DNA of 64,000 bases from Echinicola arenosa (lineage in GTDB: Bacteria; Bacteroidota; Bacteroidia; Cytophagales; Cyclobacteriaceae): positions 372,001 through 436,000 of the forward strand of contig NZ_JACYTQ010000003.1 in NCBI RefSeq assembly GCF_014841125.1. The letters run 5' to 3'. Below the pieces are notes generated by a model. The model worked only from the letters and a program-made list of their open reading frames with translations, made no database searches and had not been told where the DNA came from. Every line of letters starts with the position of its first letter. The first letter of the stretch is position 1. A program made the position numbers and the translations under genes. Shown one piece after another: positions 7,773-21,112 of the stretch.

Positions 7773-10307
7773 ATGGCTCAAGGAGAAAACGAGAACATTA
7801 TACCGATTAACATTGAAGAAGAAATGCGTGGAGCCTACATCGATTATTCGATGTCGGTTATTGTTTCCAGAGCACTTCCAGATGTAAGAGATGGGATGAA
7901 GCCAGTTCACCGCAGAATCCTTTTTGGAATGCAAGAATTGGGCGTCCTTCATAACAAGCCTTATAAGAAATCAGCTAGAATTGTTGGGGAAGTTTTAGGT
8001 AAGTATCACCCTCACGGTGATAGTGCTGTTTATGAAACCATGGTAAGGATGGCCCAGGATTGGTCATTGAGATATCCATTGGTTGATCCTCAAGGAAACT
8101 TTGGTTCCATTGATGGTGATAATGCTGCAGCCATGCGTTATACTGAAGCAAGGTTAAAGCGGATCGCTGAAGAACTTCTTATTGATATCAATAAAGAAAC
8201 AGTTGATTTTCAGCTGAACTTTGATGATTCTTTAAAAGAGCCAGTTGTTCTTCCTGCAAAGATTCCAGCATTACTTCTTAATGGAGCTTCAGGTATTGCT
8301 GTAGGTATGGCCACTAACATGGCTCCACATAATCTTGGAGAAGTTGTTGATGGTATTATTGCCTATATCGACAATAATGATATTACCGTTGAGGAATTGA
8401 TGAAATACATCATCGCTCCGGATTTCCCTACAGGAGGGATTATCTATGGATATAATGGTGTGAAGTCAGCCTTTGAAACGGGTAGGGGCCGAGTAGTAAT
8501 GAGAGGAAAAGCTACCATTGAAAACAAAGACAATGGTAGAGAAATGATCATTATCAATGAAATCCCTTATTTGGTCAATAAGGCCAACATGATCGAAAAA
8601 ACTGCCCAATTAATTCAAGAGAAGAAGTTGGAAGGTATTTCGGCCATTAGAGATGAGTCAGACCGTCGCGGAATGCGCATCGTATATGAATTGAAGAGAG
8701 ACGCCATAGCCAATGTAGTCTTAAACAACCTATACAAGCAAACACAACTTCAGACTTCTTTCAGTATCAATAACGTTGCCTTGGTAAAGGGCAGACCTTA
8801 CACCTTAAACCTGAAGGATCTTATCCTGCATTATGTCAACCACCGACATGAGGTGGTAACTAGAAGGACAGAATATGAACTAAGAGAAGCTGAAAAACGT
8901 GCTCACATACTACAAGGCTATTTGATAGCTTTGGATAATCTTGATGAGGTAATCAACTTGATCAGAAGTTCTAGAGATCCTGAAACAGCACGTAATGGCT
9001 TGATGGAGAAATTTGAGCTTACTGAGATTCAGGCCAGGGCCATTTTGGATATGCGACTTCAGCGCCTTACTGGCATGGAGCGTGAAAAAATCCAAAATGA
9101 GTATGATGAATTGATGGTATTGATCGAAGACCTAAAAGATATCCTTGCCAGCAAGGAACGTAGGATGGACATCATCAAAACGGAACTTTCCGAAATTAGA
9201 GAAAGATATGCTGATGAAAGAAGAACCATCATAGAGCATAACGCGGAAGACTTTAGCTATGAGGATATGATCCCAAATGAGGAAGTAATCATTACAGTAT
9301 CCCATCAAGGCTATGTAAAAAGAACTGCATTAAAAGAATACAGAACGCAAGGTAGAGGAGGAGTAGGTTCTAGAGGCGTAAGTACTAAAGACGATGATTA
9401 CACAGAATATATTTTCTCTGCTTCCACACATAACTACTTGTTAATATTTACCGATAAGGGTAAGCTTTTCTGGTTAAAGACTTATGCCATTCCGGAGGGG
9501 AGCAAAGTGTCCAAAGGTAGGCCTATTCAGAACTTGATCAATATTGAAAGTGATGATAAAATCCGTTCTATCATTCAAGTTTCTGATTTGAATGATGAGG
9601 ATTATATCCAAAACAATTTCTTGGTGATGACCACTAAGCAAGGAATCATCAAAAAAACAACCTTGGAGCAATATTCAAGACCACGTTCAAATGGTATTAT
9701 TGCATTGAATATTAGAGAAGATGATCAATTACTTAATGTTGAACTTACCCATGGTGATTCCCATATTATCATTGCAGCCAAGTCAGGTAGAGCTATCCAC
9801 TTCCATGAGTCGGCTGTAAGGCCTATGGGAAGGACCGCTACCGGAGTAAAAGCCATCACCTTAGCAGATGACAATGACTTTGTGGTTGGCATGATTTGTG
9901 TTAATAGAGATGACGCCACATTACTGGTGGTTTCTGAAAAAGGTTATGGTAAAAGAAGCGCAGTAGACGAGTACCGTATCACCAACAGAGGAGGGAAAGG
10001 CGTTAAGGCCATGAATATCACAGAGAAAACTGGAAGTCTAGTTGCTATCAAAGAAGTAGTAGATACGGATGACTTGATGATTATCAATAAATCTGGTATT
10101 ATTATTAGAACTCCTGTTTCAGGCCTGAGAGTAATGGGACGTGCCACACAAGGTGTCAGATTGATTAAACTGAACGAGAATGACGAGATTTCTTCCATTG
10201 AGAAGATTGAAAATGTAGAAGAAGAGATTGAGGAAGAAATCCAAGACGATTCTTCTGATGAAACTCAAAATGATTCAAACGAAACCGAAAAACCAAAAGA
10301 GGAATAA
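7773..10307 (+). CDS. gyrA: DNA gyrase subunit A
   Basis: The 844-residue product is the DNA-breaking subunit of gyrase, which with GyrB introduces negative supercoils. The winged-helix and tower domains are intact: the catalytic tyrosine is Tyr123 in [11 protein letters not shown], and the quinolone-determining segment is [20 protein letters not shown] with Ser84 and Glu88. The C-terminal half carries the DNA-wrapping beta-pinwheel repeats. The GyrA box near residue 526 reads QGRGGVG rather than the textbook QRRGGRG. The protein ends in a very acidic tail. The following TPR gene starts 10 bp downstream, so read-through is likely. Confidence 0.98.
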   Translation: MAQGENENIIPINIEEEMRGAYIDYSMSVIVSRALPDVRDGMKPVHRRILFGMQELGVLHNKPYKKSARIVGEVLGKYHPHGDSAVYETMVRMAQDWSLRYPLVDPQGNFGSIDGDNAAAMRYTEARLKRIAEELLIDINKETVDFQLNFDDSLKEPVVLPAKIPALLLNGASGIAVGMATNMAPHNLGEVVDGIIAYIDNNDITVEELMKYIIAPDFPTGGIIYGYNGVKSAFETGRGRVVMRGKATIENKDNGREMIIINEIPYLVNKANMIEKTAQLIQEKKLEGISAIRDESDRRGMRIVYELKRDAIANVVLNNLYKQTQLQTSFSINNVALVKGRPYTLNLKDLILHYVNHRHEVVTRRTEYELREAEKRAHILQGYLIALDNLDEVINLIRSSRDPETARNGLMEKFELTEIQARAILDMRLQRLTGMEREKIQNEYDELMVLIEDLKDILASKERRMDIIKTELSEIRERYADERRTIIEHNAEDFSYEDMIPNEEVIITVSHQGYVKRTALKEYRTQGRGGVGSRGVSTKDDDYTEYIFSASTHNYLLIFTDKGKLFWLKTYAIPEGSKVSKGRPIQNLINIESDDKIRSIIQVSDLNDEDYIQNNFLVMTTKQGIIKKTTLEQYSRPRSNGIIALNIREDDQLLNVELTHGDSHIIIAAKSGRAIHFHESAVRPMGRTATGVKAITLADDNDFVVGMICVNRDDATLLVVSEKGYGKRSAVDEYRITNRGGKGVKAMNITEKTGSLVAIKEVVDTDDLMIINKSGIIIRTPVSGLRVMGRATQGVRLIKLNENDEISSIEKIENVEEEIEEEIQDDSSDETQNDSNETEKPKEE

Positions 10308-10317
10308 ACAAATAGAG

Positions 10318-11529
10318 ATGAAAAAATTAATTTTATCATTGGCTTTGGTCGGAGTGGCTTCAACGGTAGCCTTTGGCCAAAAAAAGGTAGTTAAATCTGC
10401 GGAAAAGAGCCTTAGAAAAGGAGAGTTGGCCACTGCTTTATCTGAAATAGAAGCAGCTACGCAAGATCCTGAAACTGGTTCAGATCCTGAAACATATTTA
10501 ATTAAAGGGAAAATTTTAACCAATCAGTTTGTTGCTGATTCATCTAATACTGAAGCAACTGTAACAACTGGTAGAAGTGCTTTCGATGCCTTTACCAAAG
10601 CATTGGAACTAGACGGAAACGATTCCACTAGCAAAACAGGGAAAGAAGTATATAAAGAAGTAGTTGCAGGTTTACCTGATAACTTGCAAGGAGAGGGTGT
10701 CTACAAAATCAAAAATGCCTCTGTAGACAAAGCAATTGCTAGATATGAAGAGGATGATATGGCTTTGGCTTCTAAATTCTTTGGTTTGGCAGCTGACATT
10801 GATCCTTCAGATACTTCTATTGTATTCAATGCTGGTTATACCGCAAATGCAAGTGAAAACTGGGATGATGCTAAAAAGTACCTTAATCTATTATTGGATA
10901 ACCCAGATTATAACAAACTAAATGCATATTATTTCTTGATTCAAATTGCCAATACAGAAGAAGATGATCAAGAAGAAGCTTACAGATTGGTGAAAGAAGC
11001 AAGGGAAGAGTATCCAATGGATAAAGGTCTTTCTGAATTTGAAATTCAACTATTGCTTCAATTGGAAAAAATGGATGAGGCAATGGCTTCCATCAAGGAG
11101 TCTTTAGATAAAGACCCTAACAATGCTCCGATCCGTTTGAGATATGGATATTTGAAAGAGCAGTCGGGTGATCTTGAAGGTGCATTGGAAGAGTATCTTA
11201 AGACAACAGAGATTGATCCTAACTTCTTTGAAGGAAACTATTATGCAGCTGCTGTATATGTAGACAAGGCCAGAGAAATCATCAATGAGGTGAACAACCT
11301 TCCAGATGATGAATGGGAAGAAAAATCTGATAAAATGTTAGCCGAAGCTGATGACCTTTACAAAAAAGCCGTACCGCTTTTTGAGAGAGCATTGGAAGCA
11401 AAGCCTGAAAACACTGAAATTATGCAGATCTTGTTCCAGATTCATACAAGGTTGAAAAATGAGGCTAAAGCTTCAGAATACGACAAAAAATTGCAAGAGC
11501 TTATTGGTCCAAACTGGATGGAAGGTTAA
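10318..11529 (+). CDS. Secreted TPR-repeat protein
   Basis: I start this 403-residue protein at 10318 because the methionine there begins a clear signal peptide (MKKLILSLALVGVASTVAFGQ). An upstream in-frame start at 10228 would overlap the end of gyrA and put a basic, unlikely leader in front. The mature protein is a chain of helix-turn-helix units with TPR spacing, for example NWDDAKKYLNLLLDNPDYNK and GDLEGALEEYLKTTEIDPNF. TPRs mediate protein contacts, so a periplasmic scaffold role is inferred. It follows gyrA by 10 bp, an arrangement that probably reflects transcription rather than function. A terminator follows. Confidence 0.85.
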   Translation: MKKLILSLALVGVASTVAFGQKKVVKSAEKSLRKGELATALSEIEAATQDPETGSDPETYLIKGKILTNQFVADSSNTEATVTTGRSAFDAFTKALELDGNDSTSKTGKEVYKEVVAGLPDNLQGEGVYKIKNASVDKAIARYEEDDMALASKFFGLAADIDPSDTSIVFNAGYTANASENWDDAKKYLNLLLDNPDYNKLNAYYFLIQIANTEEDDQEEAYRLVKEAREEYPMDKGLSEFEIQLLLQLEKMDEAMASIKESLDKDPNNAPIRLRYGYLKEQSGDLEGALEEYLKTTEIDPNFFEGNYYAAAVYVDKAREIINEVNNLPDDEWEEKSDKMLAEADDLYKKAVPLFERALEAKPENTEIMQILFQIHTRLKNEAKASEYDKKLQELIGPNWMEG

Positions 11530-11550
11530 TAGGCCTTGATATTAAAAAGG

Positions 11551-11581
11551 AGGTTGCTGAAAATATCAGCAACCTTTTTTT
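11551..11581 (+). terminator. Rho-independent terminator after the TPR gene
   Basis: A perfect 10-bp stem (11551-11560 with 11566-11575) is followed by a run of T. It ends the gyrA-TPR unit. The following 220 bases up to the thiamine promoter are A/T-rich and show no gene. Confidence 0.88.
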
Positions 11582-11802
11582 ATGTTTATAATTTTGAATT
11601 ACAAGTTCCATTTTTTCTGTATTGGATAGAAAGAGATATAATAATTAAGATATCCTTGTTTCCACCACTTTTCCGATTGATTACCTGTCCCTATTGATGT
11701 AAAGTAAGAAGTGCTAAAATAGATTTTGATCTATAAAGAGACCCATCCGATAGAATTCTTTAAGATTTTCATTCAATCATTTTTCAATTTGCATTATAGC
11801 TA

Positions 11803-11810
11803 TAACTTTG
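11803..11810 (+). promoter_or_regulatory. Probable -7 box of the thiamine operon
   Basis: TAACTTTG fits TAnnTTTG and lies about 17 bp upstream of the first stem of the TPP riboswitch, which is where the transcript should begin. A correctly spaced -33 element is not evident. Confidence 0.5.
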
Positions 11811-11826
11811 TAAGAACGTAATAAAG

Positions 11827-11909
11827 ACTTTAGGGGTGTTCCGATAAACCATCGGGGCTGAGACATACCCTCCGAACCTGATCCCGGTAATGCGGGCGAA
11901 GGGAAAAGT
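11827..11909 (+). promoter_or_regulatory. TPP riboswitch (THI element)
   Basis: The conserved core is unmistakable: GGGGTG near 11833, CTGAGA near 11858, ACCCTCCGAACCTGATC, then GGTAATGCGGGCGAAGGGAA. The closing P1 helix can pair ACTTT (11827-11831) with AAAGT (11905-11909). TPP riboswitches sense thiamine pyrophosphate and turn the operon off when it is abundant. It sits 67 bp ahead of thiS, so it should control the whole thiS-thiF operon. Whether control is at termination or translation is not clear, since I see no strong T-tract hairpin before thiS. Confidence 0.97.
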
Positions 11910-11976
11910 GAAGCGTCCTTCCGACAGATTATCTTCATTCCTGAAGTTGTTTTCTTAATTCTTAAATTTTATTCCG

Positions 11977-12183
11977 ATGAATATTCTCCTCAATGGTGAA
12001 CCTATGGTTCATGCAGAAGGGGAACTCACTTTATCCAGCCTTTTGGCGACTCACCTCTTCCACGGAGTTCGGGGAGTGGCTGTGGCTGTAAATCATGAAG
12101 TGATCCCCAAGTCACAATGGGATGTTTTTCAATTAAAAGAAAATGACAATATCCTTATCATTAAAGCTACGCAAGGTGGTTAG
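11977..12183 (+). CDS. thiS: Sulfur carrier protein ThiS
   Basis: The 68-residue ubiquitin-like product ends in the diagnostic Gly-Gly (KATQGG). ThiF adenylates this C-terminus, which is then turned into a thiocarboxylate that donates sulfur to the thiazole made by ThiG. It is the first gene after the TPP riboswitch, and thiC follows after 80 bp. Confidence 0.95.
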   Translation: MNILLNGEPMVHAEGELTLSSLLATHLFHGVRGVAVAVNHEVIPKSQWDVFQLKENDNILIIKATQGG

Positions 12184-12203
12184 CAACATTACTCTATGTT
12201 GCT
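12182..12203 (+). other. Small hairpin between thiS and thiC
   Basis: An 8-bp perfect inverted repeat (12182-12189 with 12196-12203) overlaps the thiS stop and is followed by only three T. It may be a weak attenuator or an mRNA-stabilising structure that sets thiS apart from thiC. Function is inferred. Confidence 0.5.
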
Positions 12204-12254
12204 TTAACCCTAGTCGATTTAAATCTCTTTTTTCTAACATCTGTCAAACAATAA

Positions 12255-14717
<2,463 letters not shown>

Positions 14718-14731
<14 letters not shown>

Positions 14732-15374
14732 AAATATCAGCCAATTTCAATATATCACACCCAATTTGAACCATCCTGACGATTTCCTATATGATATCGA
14801 AAAAAAATGTGATTTGGGTGTTAAATGGATACAACTTAGGATGAAAGATTTCCCCAAATCAATTATCCTGAAGACTGCTTTCTTGGCTAAGGTAATATGT
14901 GAAAAGTACGATTGTACACTGATCATTAATGACCATCCGGAAATTGCCAAAAAATCAGGTGCAGCAGGTGTTCATGTTGGCAAAGAAGATCAACAAGTAT
15001 TGGACATTAGAGAAAGATTTGGTTCTGAGTTGCTTATTGGGGCAACTGCCAATACCTTGGAAGACATCCTTGCTGTAAAAGACCAAGTTGATTATATCGG
15101 ACTAGGACCCTTTCAATTTACTTCTACCAAAAAGAAGTTGAGTCCTATATTGGGCTTGGAGGGCTATCAATTCATATTAGAACAATTAAGATTCCACAAT
15201 ATAGATATTCCTATCATCGGTATTGGTGGGATCAAAGCCAATGATTTAGTGGATCTAAGATCATGTGGTCTATATGGAGTGGCTGTTTCAGGTTTGATAA
15301 ATGACAGCAAAGAGCCAGAAGAAATCATTCAAAAAATCAATAAAACTTTCGATTATGCTGACTATAGCAGATAA
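14718..15374 (+). CDS. thiE: Thiamine phosphate synthase ThiE
   Basis: ThiE couples hydroxymethylpyrimidine diphosphate with thiazole phosphate to give thiamine phosphate. The 218-residue product has the expected signatures: [51 protein letters not shown] and IIGIGGI. It is a better match to classical ThiE than the preceding gene. It overlaps its neighbours on both sides, and the second ATG at 14721 is an alternative start. Confidence 0.93.
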
Positions 15375-16122
15375 GATATTTTCATCAAGACTCTTTACCG
15401 GAACAGGTAAGTTTCCCAGTTATTCTTTAATGAAGGAAGCTTTGGAGGTTTCAGAATCTGAACTGGTAACGGTAGCTTTAAGAAGGGTAGACATAAAAAA
15501 TGAGCAAGATCACATGTTGGACCATCTTGCTCATGAACGCATCAATATTTTACCCAATACCTCTGGAGTGCGTACAGCGAAAGAAGCAGTTTTTGCTGCC
15601 CAACTGGCGGCTGAAGCAATGGAAACCAATTGGATCAAATTGGAAATCCATCCAGACCCAAGGTACCTTATGCCGGACCCAATTGAGACCTTGAAAGCTA
15701 CTGAAGAATTGTCTAAAAAAGGATTTGTGGTTTTACCTTATATTCATGCTGACCCAGTGCTGTGTAAAAGGCTGGAAGAAGTGGGGGCATCAGCAGTAAT
15801 GCCATTGGGCTCACCAATTGGAAGTAATAATGGGCTTAAGACTTTGGATTTTCTCAAGATTATCATTGAGCAAAGTGCTGTTCCGGTGATTGTAGATGCC
15901 GGATTGGGCGTGCCATCACATGCCGCCCAGGCAATGGAAATCGGCGCTGATGCAGTATTGGTCAATACTGCCATAGCTGTAGCAGGGGATCCAGTTGGAA
16001 TGGCCAAAGCGTTTAAATTAGCTGTAGAAGCAGGGAGGTTGGCATATGAATGTGGCCCAGGAGCGTCTACGATAAAAGCCAATTCGAGCAGTCCACTTAC
16101 TGAATTTTTGTCCTATGAATAA
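15355..16122 (+). CDS. thiG: Thiazole synthase ThiG
   Basis: ThiG condenses deoxyxylulose phosphate, dehydroglycine and ThiS-thiocarboxylate into thiazole phosphate. I choose the ATG at 15355 (255 residues) because the family begins with [19 protein letters not shown] right there; an in-frame start at 15301 would add a basic leader lying within thiE. Visible signatures are VTVALRRVD with the Schiff-base region, [26 protein letters not shown] and [28 protein letters not shown]. It overlaps thiE by 20 bp and thiH by 8 bp. Confidence 0.97.
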   Translation: MLTIADKIFSSRLFTGTGKFPSYSLMKEALEVSESELVTVALRRVDIKNEQDHMLDHLAHERINILPNTSGVRTAKEAVFAAQLAAEAMETNWIKLEIHPDPRYLMPDPIETLKATEELSKKGFVVLPYIHADPVLCKRLEEVGASAVMPLGSPIGSNNGLKTLDFLKIIIEQSAVPVIVDAGLGVPSHAAQAMEIGADAVLVNTAIAVAGDPVGMAKAFKLAVEAGRLAYECGPGASTIKANSSSPLTEFLSYE

Positions 16123-17236
16123 TTTCAAATCCATACTAGACAATTGGACTCCTGAAGCTATCCAAAGAAAATTGGGTGGGATTTCGACTCTCCATGTTGA
16201 GAAAGCTTTATCGAAAACGAATAGAAATTTGGATGATTTTCTGGCCTTAATTTCTCCTGCAGCTGCACCCTATTTAGAGATTATGGCTCAAAAAAGTAGG
16301 GAGCTTACCTTGCAAAGGTTTGGAAACAATATGCAGTTGTTCGCTCCCATGTATTTGTCCAATGAGTGCCAAAATATATGTACCTATTGTGGGTTTAGCC
16401 TGGACAACAAAGTAAGAAGAAAAACACTTACGGATGCTGAGATTTTAAAGGAAGTAGCTGCTTTAAAAGAGATGGGGTTTGACCATATTTTACTGGTCAC
16501 AGGAGAGGCCAATAAAACAGTAGGGGTGGATTATTTAGAGCATGCAATCAAATTAATCAAGCCCTATTTTGCCAATGTTAGTATTGAGGTACAACCTTTG
16601 GACCAGGAAGAGTATGAGCGATTAATCAGATGCGGTTTGCACAGTGTTTTGGTATACCAAGAAACTTATTATCGGGATACCTATAAGACTCACCACCCCA
16701 AAGGGAAGAAGTCAAATTTTGATTATCGACTTGAAACGCCTGATAGGTTGGGCAGAGCGGAAATCCACAAAGTGGGAATAGGTTGTTTGATAGGGTTGGA
16801 GGATTGGCGAATTGATAGTTACTATACGGCCATGCACTTACAGTACTTAAAGCAAAAGTATTGGAAAACAAAATATTCCATTTCATTTCCAAGATTGAGA
16901 CCTTTTTCAGGAGGACAAGAACCAAAGGTTGTCATGAATGATCGAGAATTGGTTCAACTTATCTGTGCCTACAGACTGTTTGATCCTGATGTGGAGTTGT
17001 CCCTATCTACCAGAGAAACTCAGCATTTCAGGAATCATGCAATCAAATTAGGGATAACATCTGTAAGTGCCGGCTCCAAAACCAACCCAGGTGGTTATGC
17101 AGTGGAGAAACAGTCGTTGGAGCAGTTTGAGATTTCAGACGAAAGAGGCCCAAATGAAATATCAAAATTACTTGTAGATAATGGTTATCAACCTGTTTGG
17201 AAAGATTGGGACCCCGCCTTGCAATATGCAGAATAA
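16115..17236 (+). CDS. thiH: 2-Iminoacetate synthase (tyrosine lyase) ThiH
   Basis: ThiH is a radical SAM enzyme that cleaves tyrosine to dehydroglycine for ThiG. The 373-residue product has the CxxxCxxC cluster motif as CQNICTYC and the typical LSNECQN lead-in, then [15 protein letters not shown] and the substrate-region [11 protein letters not shown]. Use of ThiH rather than the oxygen-dependent ThiO is evident from this. It overlaps thiG by 8 bp and thiF by 11 bp. Confidence 0.96.
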   Translation: MNNFKSILDNWTPEAIQRKLGGISTLHVEKALSKTNRNLDDFLALISPAAAPYLEIMAQKSRELTLQRFGNNMQLFAPMYLSNECQNICTYCGFSLDNKVRRKTLTDAEILKEVAALKEMGFDHILLVTGEANKTVGVDYLEHAIKLIKPYFANVSIEVQPLDQEEYERLIRCGLHSVLVYQETYYRDTYKTHHPKGKKSNFDYRLETPDRLGRAEIHKVGIGCLIGLEDWRIDSYYTAMHLQYLKQKYWKTKYSISFPRLRPFSGGQEPKVVMNDRELVQLICAYRLFDPDVELSLSTRETQHFRNHAIKLGITSVSAGSKTNPGGYAVEKQSLEQFEISDERGPNEISKLLVDNGYQPVWKDWDPALQYAE

Positions 17237-18302
17237 AGATAGTATAAGATATAGCCGGCATTATTCATTGCCTGGGTTTGGAGAAGAGAAACAGGAAAAA
17301 CTTCAGTCCAGCAAAGTTCTTATAGTGGGAGCAGGTGGCTTGGGCTGTCCTGTTTTGCAATACCTAACGGCAGCTGGTATAGGAATGATTGGTTTAGTGG
17401 ATGGAGATCAAGTAGAATTGTCCAATTTGCAAAGACAAGTGCTTTATAACATGGAAGATATTGGTCGATCCAAAGCAAAGATCGCTATTCAAAAGATGAA
17501 AAAATTGAATCCTGATATTATTTTCCAATGCTTTGATACTTTCATTGATGCAGCTAATATTTTAGAAATCATGGAAGGTTTTGATGTGGTAGTTGATGGT
17601 ACGGATAATTTTGAATCCCGTTACCTAATTAATGATGCGGCTGTAATCCTAGGAATTCCAGTAGTATTTGGATCTATTTTGGGTTTTGAGGGTCAAGTAA
17701 GTGTCTTCAATTACGGCGAAGAAGGGCCTACTTATAGATGCTTATTTCCCGAAGCTCCTAATCCGCTTGACAGCCCTAACTGCAATGAATTGGGGGTAAT
17801 TGGAGTTTTGCCAGGAATGGTTGGGACATTGCAAGCCAATGAAGTCATAAAAATATGCACAGGAATAGGGAAGCCTCTTTCAGGTAAATTGTTGATCATT
17901 GATGCTTTGACCAACAGCCAACAAGCTTTTGGGTATTCTTTAATCCCGGAAAATAAACAAATCAAAAGACTTAAACATTTATATTTTGATTGCTCAATTG
18001 ATCAATCCAACAGAATCATTTCTGCCTCTTCATTTATTGCTGAAGAAGAAAAATGGAAAAACTACCTGGTAGATGTGAGGACCGAAGAAGAACATAACCG
18101 TTTCAACAGAGGCGGCCTTAACATCCCATTACAAAAGCTCCCATCGGAATTAAATCAGTTAAAGCAAATGGAAAAGGTGATTTTGGTCTGCCAATCCGGA
18201 TCAAGGAGCAAAAAAGCTTTGACCTATCTTCGTAAAGCTGGCTTTGAAAATGTGTTTCATCTGGAAGGAGGGCATGAAGCCTTAAAAAAAATTACTTTAT
18301 AA
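17226..18302 (+). CDS. thiF: ThiF/MoeB-family adenylyltransferase with C-terminal rhodanese domain
   Basis: The 358-residue product activates the ThiS C-terminus with ATP. The E1-like domain has the nucleotide loop VLIVGAGGLGCPV (about 31-43), DGDQVELSNLQRQ and DGTDNFESRYLIN. A rhodanese domain occupies roughly residues 275-358 with its active cysteine at 322 in LVCQSGSRS, so sulfur delivery may be built in. The zinc-binding CxxC pairs of MoeB are not kept (TYRC in place of CYRC, and no second pair). I use the ATG at 17226, where the family consensus begins, rather than 17181. It is the last gene of the thiamine operon. Confidence 0.92.
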   Translation: MQNKDSIRYSRHYSLPGFGEEKQEKLQSSKVLIVGAGGLGCPVLQYLTAAGIGMIGLVDGDQVELSNLQRQVLYNMEDIGRSKAKIAIQKMKKLNPDIIFQCFDTFIDAANILEIMEGFDVVVDGTDNFESRYLINDAAVILGIPVVFGSILGFEGQVSVFNYGEEGPTYRCLFPEAPNPLDSPNCNELGVIGVLPGMVGTLQANEVIKICTGIGKPLSGKLLIIDALTNSQQAFGYSLIPENKQIKRLKHLYFDCSIDQSNRIISASSFIAEEEKWKNYLVDVRTEEEHNRFNRGGLNIPLQKLPSELNQLKQMEKVILVCQSGSRSKKALTYLRKAGFENVFHLEGGHEALKKITL

Positions 18303-18417
18303 CAATTTAAACTGAGGGTAAATTTATGGAACTTTTGCCTTTTATAATCCCGTTGAATTGGTGAAGTTAGTATATCTTTAGGTATGCAGTTTGTTTTAAT
18401 CCGTTCCTTTAAAAATT

Positions 18418-19377
18418 ATGAAAACTTTATCTTTTAGCAATGGTGATAAAATGCCCATTATCGGACTGGGCACCTGGCAATCAAAACCAGGAGAAGTTTA
18501 TGAGGCAGTTTTGGAAGCCATTAATATAGGCTACAGGCATTTTGATTGTGCCTACATTTATAAAAATGAAAAAGAAATCGGTGATGCATTTGAAAAGGCC
18601 TTCGAAGAGGGCTTGGTAAATAGAGAGGAGCTTTGGATCACATCAAAACTATGGAATGATTCGCACAGGCCTGAGCATGTTTTGCCTGCTTTGGAGAAAA
18701 CACTTCATGATCTCAAATTAGACTACCTCGATTTGTACCTTATCCATTGGCCATTAGCCTTACAGCATGGTGTGGAGTTTCCTGCTGGAAAAGCTGATTT
18801 TGATTCTTTGGAAAATATTCCTTTGGAAAAAACTTGGTCAGCAATGGAAAAGCTTCTGGAAACAGGAAAAGTCAAACATATTGGTGTCTCCAATTTTAAG
18901 ATCAAAAAACTTCAGGAAGTACTTTCCACTGCAAAGGTGAAGCCCGAAATGAACCAAGTAGAAATGCATCCATTTTTGCAGCAGCAAGGCTTAGTGGATT
19001 TTTGTAAAAATGAAGGGATTCACCTAACTGCCTATGCGCCATTAGGAGCAGCCTATAGGACCAAAGGTAAAAATGGATTGGATCTACCCATTTTGTTAGA
19101 GGATGATGATGTTAAATTCATTGCTAAAACCCATGAAGCTACTCCAGCTCAGGTAGTTTTGGCATGGGGAATGTCAAGGGAAATAGCTGTCATACCTAAG
19201 TCAGTGAATGCCTCTAGGATCAAAGAAAACTTTGATTCAATTAAATTAAACCTAGGTCAGGACGAGATAAATTCCTTGAATCAAAAAGAGGGACCTTACC
19301 GATTTACAGATGGAAAATTATGGACACTTCACGATAGTCCTTATGAGTTCTCTGATTTTTGGGAGGAGTATAGTTGA
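18418..19377 (+). CDS. Aldo/keto reductase
   Basis: The 319-residue TIM-barrel protein is an NADPH-dependent aldo/keto reductase. Family signatures are GTWQSKPGEVYEAV, GYRHFDCAYIYKNE with the catalytic Asp and Tyr, WITSKLWND with the Lys, and YLIHWPLA with the His. The C-terminal cofactor segment VIPKSVNASRIKEN is also present. Substrates of this family range over sugars and aldehydes, and none can be picked here. No operon partner; a strong bidirectional terminator follows. Confidence 0.95.
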   Translation: MKTLSFSNGDKMPIIGLGTWQSKPGEVYEAVLEAINIGYRHFDCAYIYKNEKEIGDAFEKAFEEGLVNREELWITSKLWNDSHRPEHVLPALEKTLHDLKLDYLDLYLIHWPLALQHGVEFPAGKADFDSLENIPLEKTWSAMEKLLETGKVKHIGVSNFKIKKLQEVLSTAKVKPEMNQVEMHPFLQQQGLVDFCKNEGIHLTAYAPLGAAYRTKGKNGLDLPILLEDDDVKFIAKTHEATPAQVVLAWGMSREIAVIPKSVNASRIKENFDSIKLNLGQDEINSLNQKEGPYRFTDGKLWTLHDSPYEFSDFWEEYS

Positions 19378-19395
19378 TTTATACTTGAAATAGAA

Positions 19396-19443
19396 GTTAA
19401 ATATAAATGGAGGAACTTATACACTCCTCCATTTATATTTAAC
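19396..19443. terminator. Bidirectional rho-independent terminator
   Basis: A perfect 19-bp stem (19396-19414 with 19425-19443) with a 10-base loop lies between the convergent aldo/keto reductase and FadL-like genes. A/T-rich arms serve both directions. Confidence 0.88.
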
Positions 19444-19460
19444 AAGTTTATAATGATTGA

Positions 19461-20924
19461 CTAATTGCTTCCTTCGCTACCTTTTAGTTTATCCTCGATT
19501 TTTTTCATATAATCCCTCAAGAATGGCACCGATACCGAAACAATAAATTGCCATCGTTTCCACTGAAATTGGCCTGATTCGTCTGTGATCACATCTGATG
19601 GTCCGTTATTGATTGGAAGATTAACAGGTTTGCTAAACTTACTTTTTCCACTGGTATGGGTAGCCCCTAGGGTAAATTCAGCACCTCTGAATTTAAGTAC
19701 AGTTCCCGCTCCAAAATGATAATAATTGGCATCAAAAGATAAATTGGAAGCTCTTTCATTTTGACTGACGAAGCTTATAGTATTTTTTGGGGAAGCATTA
19801 AAATCAGTACTAACTCCACCATAGACACTTACCTTTTCGCTTAAGTACCACTCTGTTCCTACTCCTATGTTCAATATGCTTTTATAACCATCCTCTAAAG
19901 TAAAGTTCACCGTTGAGTCTGGATTGCTTTGCATTGGGTGAGGATTGGCCGTAAATACATCAAAATTATTCACCTTGTGAAAATACTCAGCACTTAGATG
20001 CAAAGCCCCCTTAGAGCTTAAATGGTGGCTGGCTCCCAAGCCTATGGATAAAGGAGTTTTAAGTTTTAGATCAAGATCATTTTGGTAACTGTTGGCATAT
20101 GTCTCGGTAGCATCCGCTTCGGGTGGGACAGAGAAATATAATTGATAATTATAATTAGCTTTGCCATTTATTTTGAATCTTGGTGTCGTGATGGTCATGC
20201 CTAGGTCCCAGTTTTCCATGATATAAGCTAAGCCAAACTTAACGATCAGCCCATAGCTGTTCAATTGGTAATTTCTGTTGTAGTCATACATGCTTACACT
20301 TCCATTATTGCTAAGCGCCCGCATCTCATATTTATTACCTTTGCTCGAGTTGATTTTGGAAACAAATACTGAGCTGCCTACACTAAAATTTTCCTTGATG
20401 GCATAGGACCAACTTCCACCAAACCATTGGTCTTTTGAGCTATTTATTACCGACACTTCTCCTTCAAACAATTCGTCACCCGGGATATTTCCAATTATAT
20501 CTGTTGTTATTTCATCGTGATAATTGAACCCAAAATTACTATCATCTCTTAGTAAGACAGCATAGGCAAAAGAATGGTTGGGCAAGGATTTGATTTTGAC
20601 CGTACCGGCAGTCAGACTTGGAGCTCCACCAAAAGAAGATTGATTGAGATCCGCCCTTGTTCCAATGGCATCCTCTACATTATAACTATTTAGTTCATAA
20701 ACATCACCGCTGATTACAAAAGCTGGGTTTTTGATCAATGCCAAACGCGCAGGGTTGTAATAAACTGCTCCCAAATCAGAAACACCACCGATCACTGATC
20801 CATTAAGTAGCATGGATTGACTACCATAGTTTTGACTCCAAAAATGGTGGGTTTGCCCGTTGCAAATTTGATGACAAAAGCTAACTAAAAATAGGACAGT
20901 AATGGATACTCTTATTTTCTTCAT
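19461..20924 (-). CDS. Outer-membrane beta-barrel protein, OmpP1/FadL-like
   Basis: The 487-residue product has a signal peptide (through about CNGQ) and an N-terminal segment, GGVSDLGAVYYNPARLALI, that is characteristic of the FadL/OmpP1 and PorV-type barrels of Bacteroidota. The rest is a series of alternating aromatic/polar strands ending in an aromatic-rich strand (WQFIVSVSVPFL) and a charged tail that extends past it. FadL proteins take up hydrophobic compounds; PorV is part of type IX secretion. I favour a generic FadL-like transporter; the ligand is unknown. It is transcribed alone. Confidence 0.65.
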   Translation of the reverse strand: MKKIRVSITVLFLVSFCHQICNGQTHHFWSQNYGSQSMLLNGSVIGGVSDLGAVYYNPARLALIKNPAFVISGDVYELNSYNVEDAIGTRADLNQSSFGGAPSLTAGTVKIKSLPNHSFAYAVLLRDDSNFGFNYHDEITTDIIGNIPGDELFEGEVSVINSSKDQWFGGSWSYAIKENFSVGSSVFVSKINSSKGNKYEMRALSNNGSVSMYDYNRNYQLNSYGLIVKFGLAYIMENWDLGMTITTPRFKINGKANYNYQLYFSVPPEADATETYANSYQNDLDLKLKTPLSIGLGASHHLSSKGALHLSAEYFHKVNNFDVFTANPHPMQSNPDSTVNFTLEDGYKSILNIGVGTEWYLSEKVSVYGGVSTDFNASPKNTISFVSQNERASNLSFDANYYHFGAGTVLKFRGAEFTLGATHTSGKSKFSKPVNLPINNGPSDVITDESGQFQWKRWQFIVSVSVPFLRDYMKKIEDKLKGSEGSN

Positions 20925-21112
20925 ATCAAGTATTGAATAAGATTGATCTAAACTTGAGTATTAATGCATACAAGTACCAAAGTTGATATGTTGAAATAAG
21001 TTACGCCCAAAAAAATTATTTGAATAAAAATAGTGGGCAGACATGCTCAAATTTATCAATCTACTCAAATGAATTCACCAGAAGCAATTTTACCGATGTA
21101 GGAAGGGGCGAA

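Noticed and set aside
10228-10317. Longer start for the TPR protein
   Set aside because: It overlaps gyrA out of frame and puts a basic leader before an otherwise clear signal peptide starting at 10318.
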